Positions 1 through 8,267 of a DNA stretch of 64,000 bases are shown piece after piece (the stretch's first letter is position 1; each line of letters opens with the position of its first letter). Source of the DNA: Janthinobacterium sp. GW456P (GTDB taxonomy: Bacteria; Pseudomonadota; Gammaproteobacteria; Burkholderiales; Burkholderiaceae_D); contig NZ_NEHB01000004.1 in assembly GCF_002127655.1 (NCBI RefSeq), forward strand, positions 85,407-149,406. Reading direction: 5' to 3'. The translations under genes and the position numbers were made by a program. Below the pieces are notes generated by a model. The model searched no databases and was not told the DNA's origin. It saw only the letters and a program-made list of their open reading frames with translations.

Positions 1-73
1 CGCGCGACATGGCCAGGTAGGCATCGAGCTTGGCTTTCGGTACGGGCACCACAAATCCATCGACATACGCCAT
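1..73 (-). CDS. DUF1428 family protein (partial, N-terminus only)
   Basis: Only the first 24 codons lie in the window; the gene continues beyond the left edge. The translation opens MAYVDGFVVPVPKAKLDAY, which is the characteristic start of the DUF1428 (YbaA-like) family of small dimeric alpha/beta-barrel proteins of unknown function. The start is fixed by a strong ribosome-binding site (AAGGAG) just upstream on the minus strand. No function can be assigned beyond the family. Confidence 0.75.
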   Translation of the reverse strand, partial: MAYVDGFVVPVPKAKLDAYLAMSR

Positions 74-147
74 GATGTTCTCCTTTGTTGTGACAAACGC
101 GAACAACCAGCTTAGGACAATGATAGCAAGACGACAAGCACGGCATT

Positions 148-176
148 AAAAAAAAAGCAGGCGTTCAAGCCTGCTT
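148..176 (-). terminator. Rho-independent terminator of the glutathione peroxidase gene
   Basis: An 8-bp perfect stem (AAGCAGGC / GCCTGCTT, loop of 6) is followed on the minus strand by a run of nine T. It lies 14 bases past the stop codon of the peroxidase gene and so ends that transcript. Confidence 0.9.
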
Positions 177-189
177 GGGTCCCGGCAAC

Positions 190-783
190 TTACATCGCCA
201 GCGCTTTTTCCACCGCGCCAACGAGTTTCTTGTCGTCCGGCGTCACCTTGCTGGGGAAGCTCTCCACCACTTTGCCGTGGCGGTCGATCAGGTATTTGTG
301 GAAATTCCAGGCCGGGGTCTTGCCCGTCTGCTTGATCAAGTCCACGTACAGGGGGTTCGGCGTGGGGCCGGACACCACCGATTTGGCGAACATGGGGAAC
401 TTCACGCCGTAGGTGTTGTAGCAGAAATCGGCGATTTCCTTGCTGTTGCCCGGCTCCTGCTTGCCGAAATCGTTCGACGGGAAGCCCAGCACCACCAGGC
501 CCTTGCTGCCATACTTGGCATACAGCGCCTCGAGTCCTTCATACTGGTTGGTAAAACCGCAATAGCTGGCGGTATTCACTACCAGCACGACCTTGCCCGC
601 ATACTGGCACAGGTTTTGCGGCGCTTCATCCTGCAGGCGGTTGAAGGTCTGCTTAAGGATGGCTGGGCAGGCGGCCGGCGCGGCGGCAGCTGGCGCGGTG
701 TCGGCGGCATGGGCCGGCATGGCCAGGCTGGCGCCGGCGGCTAGGGTGGTGAGCGCAAACAGCTGGGCAAGAGTCTTGGACAT
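190..783 (-). CDS. Exported glutathione peroxidase (Cys type)
   Basis: Thiol peroxidase of the GPx family, reducing hydrogen peroxide and organic hydroperoxides. From the chosen start (197 aa) the first 26 or so residues form a signal peptide ending in PAHA, so the enzyme probably acts in the periplasm. The catalytic tetrad is visible: Cys75 in NTASYCGFT, Gln109 in FGKQEPG, and Trp159-Asn160 in PAWNFHKYL. Cys replaces selenocysteine, as is usual in bacteria, so thioredoxin is the likely reductant. Two upstream in-frame ATGs (795 and 816) are possible starts; none has a clear Shine-Dalgarno sequence, and 783 was chosen because it gives a normal signal peptide. It is monocistronic, with its own terminator downstream. 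Confidence 0.9.
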   Translation of the reverse strand: MSKTLAQLFALTTLAAGASLAMPAHAADTAPAAAAPAACPAILKQTFNRLQDEAPQNLCQYAGKVVLVVNTASYCGFTNQYEGLEALYAKYGSKGLVVLGFPSNDFGKQEPGNSKEIADFCYNTYGVKFPMFAKSVVSGPTPNPLYVDLIKQTGKTPAWNFHKYLIDRHGKVVESFPSKVTPDDKKLVGAVEKALAM

Positions 784-958
784 GAAGGGCACCATGGTTG
801 AACGGAAAAAAACCATTCTATGTCAAACGCCACATGCGCGTACAAGACGCACAACAACAGCGATTGCTTGAGCGACATCAACGACCGTGCAGTACTTGCC
901 CAGCGCACAGTTTTTTTACCTATGCTCGGCCTTCCTGCCCTTGCCTTGTGGAGTTGCC

Positions 959-2083
959 ATGCCCTTCCCGCACCTGACCGCATTACCTACCGCCCTGCTG
1001 GCCGCCAGCCTGCTCCTCCTGGCGCCAGGCGGCGCGCACGCCGCCACGACGGCCAAAGCCGTCAAGCCCGCCGCGACCGGCGATGCTCCCGCCCTGCCCG
1101 GCTACCAGGCCGACCTGAGCCAGACCACGGTATCCGGCCTGTCCTCGGGCGCCTTCATGGCGGCGCAGTTTGCCGTCGCCTACTCGGCCACGGTGACCGG
1201 CGCCGGCATCATCGCGGGCGGCCCGTATTTCTGCTCGGGCCAGCCGGGCCGCTTCCCCTACATTCCCTACCTGACGAACGCGCTGACCACCTGCATGAAT
1301 CCCGGCAGCGCGCAGGTGGCGCCGCCCGTCGCCAGCGAATTGCTGCGCGCGGCAAACGATTTTGCGCGCGAGCGTCTCATCGACGACACGGCCAACCTGA
1401 AACGCCAGCGCGTGTATCTGTTCAGCGGAACGAAAGACCAGACCGTGACGCGGCCGGTGGTGGAACAGGTGGGAAAATTCTATCAACTTGCGGGCACGCC
1501 GGCGGCGCAGATCCGCTTCGTCGACACGCTCGGCGCGGGCCACGCCATCCTGACCGACAGCAACGCCGACAAGCCTTGCGCCGTGACGGAGTCGCCCTTC
1601 ATCAACGACTGCGACTACGTGCAGGCGCGCGACATCCTGCAGCACCTGTATCCGGGCCTGCAACCGTCATCGACCACCCTGACGGGCAAGCTGATCGCCT
1701 TCAACCAGCGCAGCTTCATCCAGAGCGCGTACTCCAGCATGAACAATACGGCCTACGCCTACATCCCGAAAGCCTGCGACAGCGAGAGCTGCCGCGTGCA
1801 CGTGGTGTTCCACGGCTGCCTGCAAACGACGCAGGCCATCGGCGACCGTTTCTATACCAGCACCGGCTACAACCAGGTGGCGGACGCCAACAAGATCATC
1901 GTGCTGTATCCGCAGGCCGAGCCGAGCCCCGTCTACCCGTACAACCCGAAAGGCTGCTGGGATTTCTGGGGCTACACCAGCATCAATCCGATCGATCCGG
2001 ATTTCTACCGCAAGAGCGGCACGCAGATGGAAGCGGTCAAGGGCATGCTCGACCGCCTCGCCGCGCGCCGTGGCGCACGCTAG
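959..2083 (+). CDS. Exported PHB depolymerase-like esterase
   Basis: Alpha/beta-hydrolase of the polyhydroxybutyrate depolymerase/esterase group, 374 aa. A signal peptide covers about residues 1-28 (ends GGAHA). The lipase-box nucleophile is in GLSSGAF (Ser62), and a second conserved stretch, VVFHGCLQ, matches the oxyanion-hole region of PHB depolymerases. Several Cys residues in the mature part suggest disulfides and extracytoplasmic action. The start at 959 has a GGAG eight bases upstream; a longer reading from 887 lacks a ribosome-binding site and would bury the signal peptide. The substrate could be extracellular PHB or another polyester or ester. It converges with gabD, leaving only six bases between them. 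Confidence 0.8.
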   Translation: MPFPHLTALPTALLAASLLLLAPGGAHAATTAKAVKPAATGDAPALPGYQADLSQTTVSGLSSGAFMAAQFAVAYSATVTGAGIIAGGPYFCSGQPGRFPYIPYLTNALTTCMNPGSAQVAPPVASELLRAANDFARERLIDDTANLKRQRVYLFSGTKDQTVTRPVVEQVGKFYQLAGTPAAQIRFVDTLGAGHAILTDSNADKPCAVTESPFINDCDYVQARDILQHLYPGLQPSSTTLTGKLIAFNQRSFIQSAYSSMNNTAYAYIPKACDSESCRVHVVFHGCLQTTQAIGDRFYTSTGYNQVADANKIIVLYPQAEPSPVYPYNPKGCWDFWGYTSINPIDPDFYRKSGTQMEAVKGMLDRLAARRGAR

Positions 2084-2089
2084 GCAGCC

Positions 2090-3544
2090 TTAGATCCCGC
2101 CCATGCAGATGTATTTGATAACAAGATAGTCTTCGATGCCGTAGGTCGACCCTTCCCGGCCCAGGCCCGATTGCTTGACGCCGCCGAAGGGAGCGATCTC
2201 GTTCGAGATCAGGCCCGTGTTCACACCGACCATGCCCGTTTCCAGGCCTTCGGCCACTCTCCAGATGCGGCCGATGTCGCGCGAATAGAAGTAGGCCGCC
2301 AGACCGAATTCCGTGTTGTTGGCCAGGGCGATCACTTCATCGTCCGTCTTGAAGCGGAACAGGGGCGCCAGCGGGCCGAAGGTTTCTTCGGTGGCCACGC
2401 GCATGTCGTTCGTCACGTCGGCGATGATGGTCGGCTCGAAGAAGCCGTTGCCCAGCGCATGGCGCTTGCCGCCGGCCAGCAGGCGGCCGCCCTTGCCCAG
2501 CGCGTCGGCCACGTGCTCTTCCACCTTGGCGACGGCCTTGGCGTCGATCAGCGGGCCTTGCGTGACGCCCGCCTCGATGCCATTGCCCACCTTCAGCTTG
2601 GCCACGGCGGCCACCAGTTTCTCGGCGAACGCGTCATACACGCTGTCTTGCACATACAGGCGGTTGGCGCACACGCAGGTCTGGCCCGCGTTGCGGTATT
2701 TCGAGGCGATGGCGCCTTCCACTGCCGCGTCCAGGTCGGCGTCGTCGAAGACGATGAACGGCGCATTGCCGCCCAGTTCCAGCGACAGTTTCTTGATCGT
2801 CGGCGCGCATTGTTCGGCCAGCAAACGGCCCACTTGCGTGGAACCCGTAAACGTCAGCTTGCGCACGATGGGGTTCGACGTCATTTCACCGCCGATCTCT
2901 TTCGGCGCACCGGTGACGATGCTGAACACGCCGGCAGGCACGCCCGCGCGCTCGGCCAGCACGGCCAGCGCCAGCGCGGAAAACGGCGTCGCTTCGGCAG
3001 GTTTCAGGACCATCGGGCAGCCGGCGGCCAGGGCCGGGCCGACTTTGCGCGTGATCATGGCGGCAGGGAAGTTCCACGGCGTGATGGCGGCGCATACGCC
3101 GATCGGCTCCTTGGTCACCACCAGGCGGCGGTCCGGCCATGGCGACTGCAGGGTGTCGCCCGCCACGCGCTTGCCTTCTTCCGCGAACCACTCGATGAAC
3201 GAGGCGCCGAACTGCACTTCGCCCTTCGCTTCCGGCAGGGGCTTGCCCTGCTCGGTGGTCATGATCAGCGCCAGGTCGTCGGCGTTTTCCAGGATCAGGT
3301 CATGCCAGCGACGCAGCACGGCCGCGCGCTCCTTGGCGGTCTTCTTGCGCCAGGCGGGCCAGGCGGCATTGGCCGCCTCGATGGCGCGGCGCGTCTCGGC
3401 TGCGCCCATCAGGGGCACCGTGCCGAGATGCTCGCCGGTGGCGGGATTGCTCACATTAATCGTCTGGCCGCCATCGGCGTCCATCCAGGCGCCATTCACG
3501 TAAGCCTGGTGACGCAACAAGGTAGGATCTTTCAACTGCAGCAT
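2090..3544 (-). CDS. gabD: NAD(P)-dependent succinate-semialdehyde dehydrogenase family enzyme
   Basis: Aldehyde dehydrogenase of 484 aa closest in sequence style to GabD, which oxidises succinate semialdehyde to succinate. The catalytic Cys290 (GQTCVCANR) and general base Glu256 (LELGGN) are present, as are TPWNFP and FTGSTQVG of the cofactor site. The ATG at 3544 is preferred over the one at 3550 because the GGAG Shine-Dalgarno touches the latter and lies six bases before the former. GabD-like enzymes also include alpha-ketoglutarate-semialdehyde dehydrogenases, the last step of the Weimberg xylose pathway. The xylose genes nearby make that role possible, but sequence alone cannot decide between the two. 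Confidence 0.88.
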   Translation of the reverse strand: MLQLKDPTLLRHQAYVNGAWMDADGGQTINVSNPATGEHLGTVPLMGAAETRRAIEAANAAWPAWRKKTAKERAAVLRRWHDLILENADDLALIMTTEQGKPLPEAKGEVQFGASFIEWFAEEGKRVAGDTLQSPWPDRRLVVTKEPIGVCAAITPWNFPAAMITRKVGPALAAGCPMVLKPAEATPFSALALAVLAERAGVPAGVFSIVTGAPKEIGGEMTSNPIVRKLTFTGSTQVGRLLAEQCAPTIKKLSLELGGNAPFIVFDDADLDAAVEGAIASKYRNAGQTCVCANRLYVQDSVYDAFAEKLVAAVAKLKVGNGIEAGVTQGPLIDAKAVAKVEEHVADALGKGGRLLAGGKRHALGNGFFEPTIIADVTNDMRVATEETFGPLAPLFRFKTDDEVIALANNTEFGLAAYFYSRDIGRIWRVAEGLETGMVGVNTGLISNEIAPFGGVKQSGLGREGSTYGIEDYLVIKYICMGGI

Positions 3545-3635
3545 ATGCATCTCCGGTCTGATTTGAATTATGACGAGGGATACTATGCCACAGCGCGGCC
3601 GATTCCGCAGGCGATGCGCTGAACTACCCTACCCT

Positions 3636-4478
3636 CTACTCAACCTTGAAAGACGACAGTTTCGGGTCCGGCGCCGGATATGCGAGCTTCATGCCCTGCA
3701 GGGTTTCCAGCAGCAGGGAAGCGACCACCAGGTTGCGCTGCGTCTTGGAATTCGATGGCACCACGTACCACGGCGCATGATCGGCATCGGTCTCGCGGAT
3801 CGCCGTTTCGTAGGCACGCTGGTAGCCGTCCCACTTCTTGCGCTGGGCGATATCGTTGGGATCGAACTTCCACTGGCGGTCGGGATCGTCGAGCCGCTCC
3901 TGCAGCCGTCCCCGTTGCTCATCCTTCGAGATATGCAGGAAGACTTTCAGGATGACGGTGCCCGTTTCGCTCAGCATGCGCTCGAAATCGCGGATCTGCG
4001 CGTAGCGGCGCTGGCATTCGGCCTTGTCGATCATGTCCTGCACGCGCGTGATCAGCACATCTTCATAATGGCTGCGGTTGAAGATGGCGATCTCGCCCTT
4101 CACCGGCACGTGCTGGTGCACGCGCCACAGGTAGTCGTGCGCCAGTTCGATATCGGTGGGGCCCTTGAACGCCACGGCGCGGATGCCCATCGGGTTGATG
4201 TCGCTGAAGATGGCCTTGACCGTGCCATCCTTGCCCGAGGTATCCATGCCCTGCAGGACCAGCAGCACCTTCTTTTTGTGCTGCGCATACAGCATGCTCT
4301 GGCACTCGGCGATCTGCGCCGTCAGCGCCACGGTTTCCTCGCGGTCCAGGGCCTTGCACTGGGCTGGCGTCAGTTTTTTATTGGCCGCCTTGGTGGCGGC
4401 GCCCAGCAGGCGCTTGCCGGCAAAGTCCTCGTCGAGGACGAAGTCCTTGCCGGCGCGAAATTGCGTGCGCGCCTTCAT
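3636..4478 (-). CDS. ppk2: Polyphosphate kinase 2 family protein
   Basis: PPK2 enzymes transfer phosphate between inorganic polyphosphate and nucleotides. The 280-aa protein carries the Walker A motif GMDTSGKDGT (77-86), the NRSHYEDV segment of the Walker B/lid region (134-141) and a conserved WKFDPND stretch. Single-domain length fits the class that phosphorylates nucleoside mono- or diphosphates from polyphosphate; the preferred nucleotide cannot be read from sequence. The start codon overlaps the stop of the upstream CoA-binding gene as ATGA, implying translational coupling. A longer N-terminal reading inside that gene was rejected for this reason. Confidence 0.9.
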   Translation of the reverse strand: MKARTQFRAGKDFVLDEDFAGKRLLGAATKAANKKLTPAQCKALDREETVALTAQIAECQSMLYAQHKKKVLLVLQGMDTSGKDGTVKAIFSDINPMGIRAVAFKGPTDIELAHDYLWRVHQHVPVKGEIAIFNRSHYEDVLITRVQDMIDKAECQRRYAQIRDFERMLSETGTVILKVFLHISKDEQRGRLQERLDDPDRQWKFDPNDIAQRKKWDGYQRAYETAIRETDADHAPWYVVPSNSKTQRNLVVASLLLETLQGMKLAYPAPDPKLSSFKVE

Positions 4479-4897
4479 GCCGCCACCGCCAGCTTGCGGT
4501 GCTCGATTTTCGTGCAATGGTCCATCACCACGTCCAGGCCCGCCGCGCGCGCCAGCTGCGCCGCCTGCTCGTTGACGATGTCAAGCTGCAGCCACAGGCA
4601 GCCCGCCTTGACGGCGATGGCTTCCTCGGCGATGGGCAGGATATCCTCGGCCTTGCGGAAGCAGTCGACGATGTCGATGCGCGCCGGCGCGACGGCCGCC
4701 GCCGCCTCCGTCAAGGTGGCGTAAGCGCGCTGGCCCAGCACGTCGCGCCCGGCCAGGGCCGGATTGACGGGCAGGATGCGGTAGCCTTGGCGCAGCAGGT
4801 AGTCGGCCACTTCATGGCTGGCGCGTTCGGGCTTGTCGGACATGCCGACGATGGCGATGATGCGGCTGTCTTGCAGGATGCGGGCGATGTTGGACAT
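4475..4897 (-). CDS. CoA-binding domain protein (YccU-like)
   Basis: Small stand-alone CoA-binding (Rossmann-type) protein of 140 aa, related to the N-terminal domain of succinyl-CoA synthetase alpha. The opening IIAIVGMSDKPERASHEVA is the typical glycine-containing nucleotide/CoA-binding loop, and VNPAL and LWLQLD are family landmarks. Members bind CoA but have no agreed enzymatic function. It is the first gene of a two-gene unit with ppk2, joined by an ATGA overlap. The Shine-Dalgarno is weak (CCGGAAT). Confidence 0.85.
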   Translation of the reverse strand: MSNIARILQDSRIIAIVGMSDKPERASHEVADYLLRQGYRILPVNPALAGRDVLGQRAYATLTEAAAAVAPARIDIVDCFRKAEDILPIAEEAIAVKAGCLWLQLDIVNEQAAQLARAAGLDVVMDHCTKIEHRKLAVAA

Positions 4898-4961
4898 ATT
4901 CCGGTCTATGAGGCGTGCGACATTGCCCGCCTAGCGTAGCAGAATTATCCAGCGCCGGGAG

Positions 4962-5615
4962 CTAGCCAGAAGACTTAGCTGTACGCACGGCCGCCAGCTG
5001 CGCCACGAAAGCCTGCGCGCGCGCCGTCACGGCCGCGTAATCGCCCGTGGCGCCCGGGCCACTGAGGCTGCTGCCGATGCCTACCGCCACGGCGCCGCTG
5101 GCAAACCAGTCATGCAGGTTCTCCACCGTCACGCCGCCCGTCGGCATCAGCGGCGCTTGCGGCAAAGGCGCGCGCAGGGCCTTGATGTAGGCGGGGCCGA
5201 ACATCTCGGCGGGGAAGACCTTGACGATGTCGGCGCCCGCCTGCAGGGCCGTGACGATCTCCGTCGGCGTCATCGCACCCGGCATGGACAGTACCTGGTA
5301 GCGCTGGCACAGCGCGATGGTCTCCACGTTCACGCCAGGCGAGATGATGAACTGGGCGCCGGCCAGGATGGCGGCGCGCGCCGTCTCCGTATCGAGCACC
5401 GTGCCCGCGCCCAGCAGCACGTCAGGACCGTGGCGTTCGCGCAGGGTGCGCAGCACGCCCAGGGTATCGGGCGTGGTGAACGCCACTTCCAGCGCCGTGA
5501 TGCCGCCGGCGATGCACGCCTCGGCGATCTGCACGGCCGCCTGCGCCGAAGGGGCGCGCACGATGCCGACCATGCCCCGCTCGAGGATGCCATTGAAAAC
5601 CATGTGCTTTTGCAT
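4962..5615 (-). CDS. dgoA: 2-dehydro-3-deoxy-6-phosphogalactonate/gluconate aldolase
   Basis: Class I aldolase of the KDPG/KDPGal family (217 aa), cleaving a 2-keto-3-deoxy-6-phospho-sugar acid to pyruvate and glyceraldehyde 3-phosphate. The Schiff-base lysine sits in DIVKVFPAE and the phosphate-binding end in PTGGV. Context favours the galactonate substrate: the preceding genes encode a lactonase, a sugar-acid dehydratase and a 2-keto-3-deoxy-galactonokinase, giving a De Ley-Doudoroff series. The start at 5615 has a clear AGGAGAG site; a longer reading would run into the lactonase gene. It is the last gene of a long minus-strand run, only 13 bases after the lactonase. Confidence 0.88.
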   Translation of the reverse strand: MQKHMVFNGILERGMVGIVRAPSAQAAVQIAEACIAGGITALEVAFTTPDTLGVLRTLRERHGPDVLLGAGTVLDTETARAAILAGAQFIISPGVNVETIALCQRYQVLSMPGAMTPTEIVTALQAGADIVKVFPAEMFGPAYIKALRAPLPQAPLMPTGGVTVENLHDWFASGAVAVGIGSSLSGPGATGDYAAVTARAQAFVAQLAAVRTAKSSG

Positions 5616-5628
5616 CTGCTCTCTCCTG

Positions 5629-6525
5629 TCAGGCCGGCAGGGCGCCAAAGCGCACTTCCGGCAAACCGCGCACGCCCACCTGGCGCGCATGAAACAATCC
5701 GCCGGCCAGCGGTTCGCCCGCCAGCTGGGCCGGGGTCAAGCTTTCCTGCGCCGTGGTGACGAACAATTCGTCGTAGTGCGGACCGCCCAGGCTCACGCAG
5801 CTGGGCTGCGAGACGGGCAGGCCGATCTTGCGCTCGACGCTGCCGTCCGGCGCGAAGCGCAGAACGCTGCCGGCTCCCCACTGCGCGCTCCACAAGTGGT
5901 CATGCGCATCGATGGTGGCGCCATCGGCAGCGCCCGGCCCCGGATCGAGCACGGCAAACACGCGCACGCGGCTGGCGTCGCCCCCCAGGTAATCGTCCCA
6001 GCGGTAGATCGCCTTCTTCATCGAATCGCAAAAATACATGCCCGTGCCATCGACGCTGAAGCAGATGCTGTTCGAGATGGCGATCTGCGGCAACGGCAAG
6101 CGCTCCAGGCTCAGGTCCAGGTTGAGGCGGTAGAAGCTGCCGATCGCATCGCGGCACGGGCGCTCATCGAGCGTGCCGAAGACAAAGCGCCCCTGGCGGT
6201 CGCAGCGGCCGTCGTTCAGGCGCGTCATGGGCAAGTCGGCCTCCACCGTGTGCAGGGCCGTGACGGCCCCGCTGCGCGCGTCGAACCAGGCCAGGCGCGA
6301 CGCCAGGCCCAGCAGCAGCACGTCGTCGCGGTCCGTCAGCGCGAAGCAGGCCAGGCGCTCGGGCATGTCCCAGCGCTGGCGCTCCCCCGTGGCCAGCACC
6401 AGCGCATGCAGCTGGCAGCCTTCGATATTCGTCCAGAAAACGCGGCCGCTGCGTTCGCACCAGCGCACGCCCTCGCCCAGGAAGTTCTGTGCATCGACCA
6501 GTAATTGGGCCTGTGTTCCCATCAT
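5629..6525 (-). CDS. SMP-30/gluconolactonase family sugar lactonase
   Basis: Six-bladed beta-propeller lactonase of 298 aa that hydrolyses aldono-lactones made by sugar dehydrogenases. The metal ligands expected in the family are visible: Glu in LGEGVRW near the N-terminus, Asn in ISNSICFS, and Asp in DGATIDAHDHLW. It could serve xylonolactone (as Caulobacter XylC does) or galactono/arabinonolactone. Its position between the IlvD/Edd dehydratase and the aldolase argues for the galactonate branch, but one lactonase may serve both. The start follows AAAGGA, and the upstream gene ends 11 bases before it. Confidence 0.87.
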   Translation of the reverse strand: MMGTQAQLLVDAQNFLGEGVRWCERSGRVFWTNIEGCQLHALVLATGERQRWDMPERLACFALTDRDDVLLLGLASRLAWFDARSGAVTALHTVEADLPMTRLNDGRCDRQGRFVFGTLDERPCRDAIGSFYRLNLDLSLERLPLPQIAISNSICFSVDGTGMYFCDSMKKAIYRWDDYLGGDASRVRVFAVLDPGPGAADGATIDAHDHLWSAQWGAGSVLRFAPDGSVERKIGLPVSQPSCVSLGGPHYDELFVTTAQESLTPAQLAGEPLAGGLFHARQVGVRGLPEVRFGALPA

Positions 6526-6536
6526 TTTTTTCCTTT

Positions 6537-8267
6537 CTAGTGCGACTCGCGTGGCACGGCCGAACCCCGGCAGCCGACGAGGAAATCGAGATCCGCGCCT
6601 TCGTCGGCCTGCGTCACGTGCTTGATGTACATGGACTGGTAGCCGCCCTTCATGGCCGGCTCGGGGGCGCGCCATTCTTCGCGCCGGCGCGCCAGCTCGG
6701 CCTCGTCGACGTCCAGGTGCAAGCGCCGTCCCGCCACGTCCAGTTCGATCATGTCGCCATCGCGCACCAGCGCCAGCGGCCCGCCCACGGCCGCTTCCGG
6801 CGCCACGTGCAGCACCACCGTGCCGTAGGCCGTGCCGCTCATGCGCGCGTCCGAGATGCGCACCATGTCGCGCACGCCCTGCTCCAGCAGTTTTTTCGGC
6901 AATCCCATATTGCCCACTTCAGCCATGCCAGGATAGCCCTGCGGGCCGCAATTTTGCAGCACCATCACGCAGCTGGCGTCGATATCGAGCGCGGGATCGT
7001 CGACGCGCTTTTTATAGTGCTCGATGCTGTTGAAGACGACGGCGCGGCCGCGGTGCTGCATCAATTCCGGCGAGGCGGCCGATGGCTTGATGACGGCGCC
7101 GCGCGGGGCCAGGTTGCCATGCAGGACGGCGATGCCGCCCTCGTCCTTGAATGGCTGCGCCAGCGGCGTGATCACCTCGGGATTGAAGTTTTCCGCCTCG
7201 GCCACGTTGACGGCCATGCTGGCGCCCGTGACGGTGAGCGCCCCGCCATGCAATTTGCCCAGCAGGTCGCGGATGATCACGGGCAGGCCGCCCGCATAGT
7301 AAAAATCTTCCATCAGGTACTGGCCCGACGGCATCAGGTTCAACAGGCAGGGAATGTCGCGGCCCAGGCGGTCCCAGTCGCCCAGGCGCATGTCCACGCC
7401 GATGCGCCCGGCAATGGCCAGCAGGTGGATCACGGCATTGGTCGAGCCGCCGATGGCGCCGTTGACCATGATGGCGTTTTCAAACGCTTCGCGCGTGAGG
7501 ATCTGCGACAGTTTCAAGTCTTCATGCACCATGTCGACGATGCGCCTGCCCGTCAGCTGCGCCTGCAGCTTGCGGCGCGCATCGACGGCGGGAATGGCCG
7601 CGTTGCCGGGCAAGGTCACGCCCAGCGCCTCGACCATGCTGGCCATGGTCGAAGCCGTGCCCATGGTCATGCAGTGGCCGGCGGAACGCGACATGCACGA
7701 TTCGGCCTGCTTGAATTCGTTCGAGGTCATGCGCCCGGCGCGCACGTCTTCGGAAAACTTCCACACGTCCGTGCCCGAGCCGATCGGCTTGCCGCGGTAA
7801 TTCCCGTTCAGCATGGGGCCGCCCGACAGCACGATGGTGGGCAAATCCACGCTGGCCGCGCCCATCAGCAGGGCCGGCGTGGTCTTGTCGCAGCCCGTCA
7901 GCAGCACCACGCCGTCGATGGGGTTGGCGCGTATCGATTCTTCCACATCCATGCTGGCCAGGTTACGGAACAGCATGGCCGTCGGGCGCAGATTCGTCTC
8001 GCCCAGCGACATCACGGGAAATTCGACGGGAAAGCCGCCCGCCTCGAGCACGCCGCGCTTGACCATCTCGGCCAGGTCGCGGAAATGGCCATTGCAGGGC
8101 GTCAGCTCGGACCAGGTATTGCAGATGCCGATGACGGGACGGCCATCGAAGGCGTCGCTGGGATAGCCCTGGTTCTTCATCCAGCTGCGGTGAATAAAAC
8201 TGTCCTTGTCGTCGCCGCCAAACCACGCTTGCGAACGCAAGGGACGCTTGTTCTTGTTGCTGCTCAT
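6537..8267 (-). CDS. IlvD/Edd family sugar-acid dehydratase (arabinonate/galactonate type)
   Basis: Iron-sulfur dehydratase of 576 aa. The three Cys ligands expected in this family are present in ELTPCN, LTGCDKTTPA and SAGHC. Family relatives of this length dehydrate L-arabinonate, D-fuconate or D-galactonate, which share stereochemistry, to the 2-keto-3-deoxy acid. With dgoK immediately upstream (ATGA overlap, 8264-8267) and lactonase and aldolase downstream, D-galactonate or L-arabinonate is the likely substrate. It is a distant paralogue of the xylonate dehydratase at 15306-17093. It is not expected to be the biosynthetic ilvD. Confidence 0.85.
   Translation of the reverse strand: MSSNKNKRPLRSQAWFGGDDKDSFIHRSWMKNQGYPSDAFDGRPVIGICNTWSELTPCNGHFRDLAEMVKRGVLEAGGFPVEFPVMSLGETNLRPTAMLFRNLASMDVEESIRANPIDGVVLLTGCDKTTPALLMGAASVDLPTIVLSGGPMLNGNYRGKPIGSGTDVWKFSEDVRAGRMTSNEFKQAESCMSRSAGHCMTMGTASTMASMVEALGVTLPGNAAIPAVDARRKLQAQLTGRRIVDMVHEDLKLSQILTREAFENAIMVNGAIGGSTNAVIHLLAIAGRIGVDMRLGDWDRLGRDIPCLLNLMPSGQYLMEDFYYAGGLPVIIRDLLGKLHGGALTVTGASMAVNVAEAENFNPEVITPLAQPFKDEGGIAVLHGNLAPRGAVIKPSAASPELMQHRGRAVVFNSIEHYKKRVDDPALDIDASCVMVLQNCGPQGYPGMAEVGNMGLPKKLLEQGVRDMVRISDARMSGTAYGTVVLHVAPEAAVGGPLALVRDGDMIELDVAGRRLHLDVDEAELARRREEWRAPEPAMKGGYQSMYIKHVTQADEGADLDFLVGCRGSAVPRESH

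Noticed and set aside
820..3622. Long open frames antisense or out of frame to the esterase and gabD genes
   Set aside because: They mirror real genes in high-GC DNA, have Arg/Ala/Gly/His-rich translations without motifs, and lack ribosome-binding sites.
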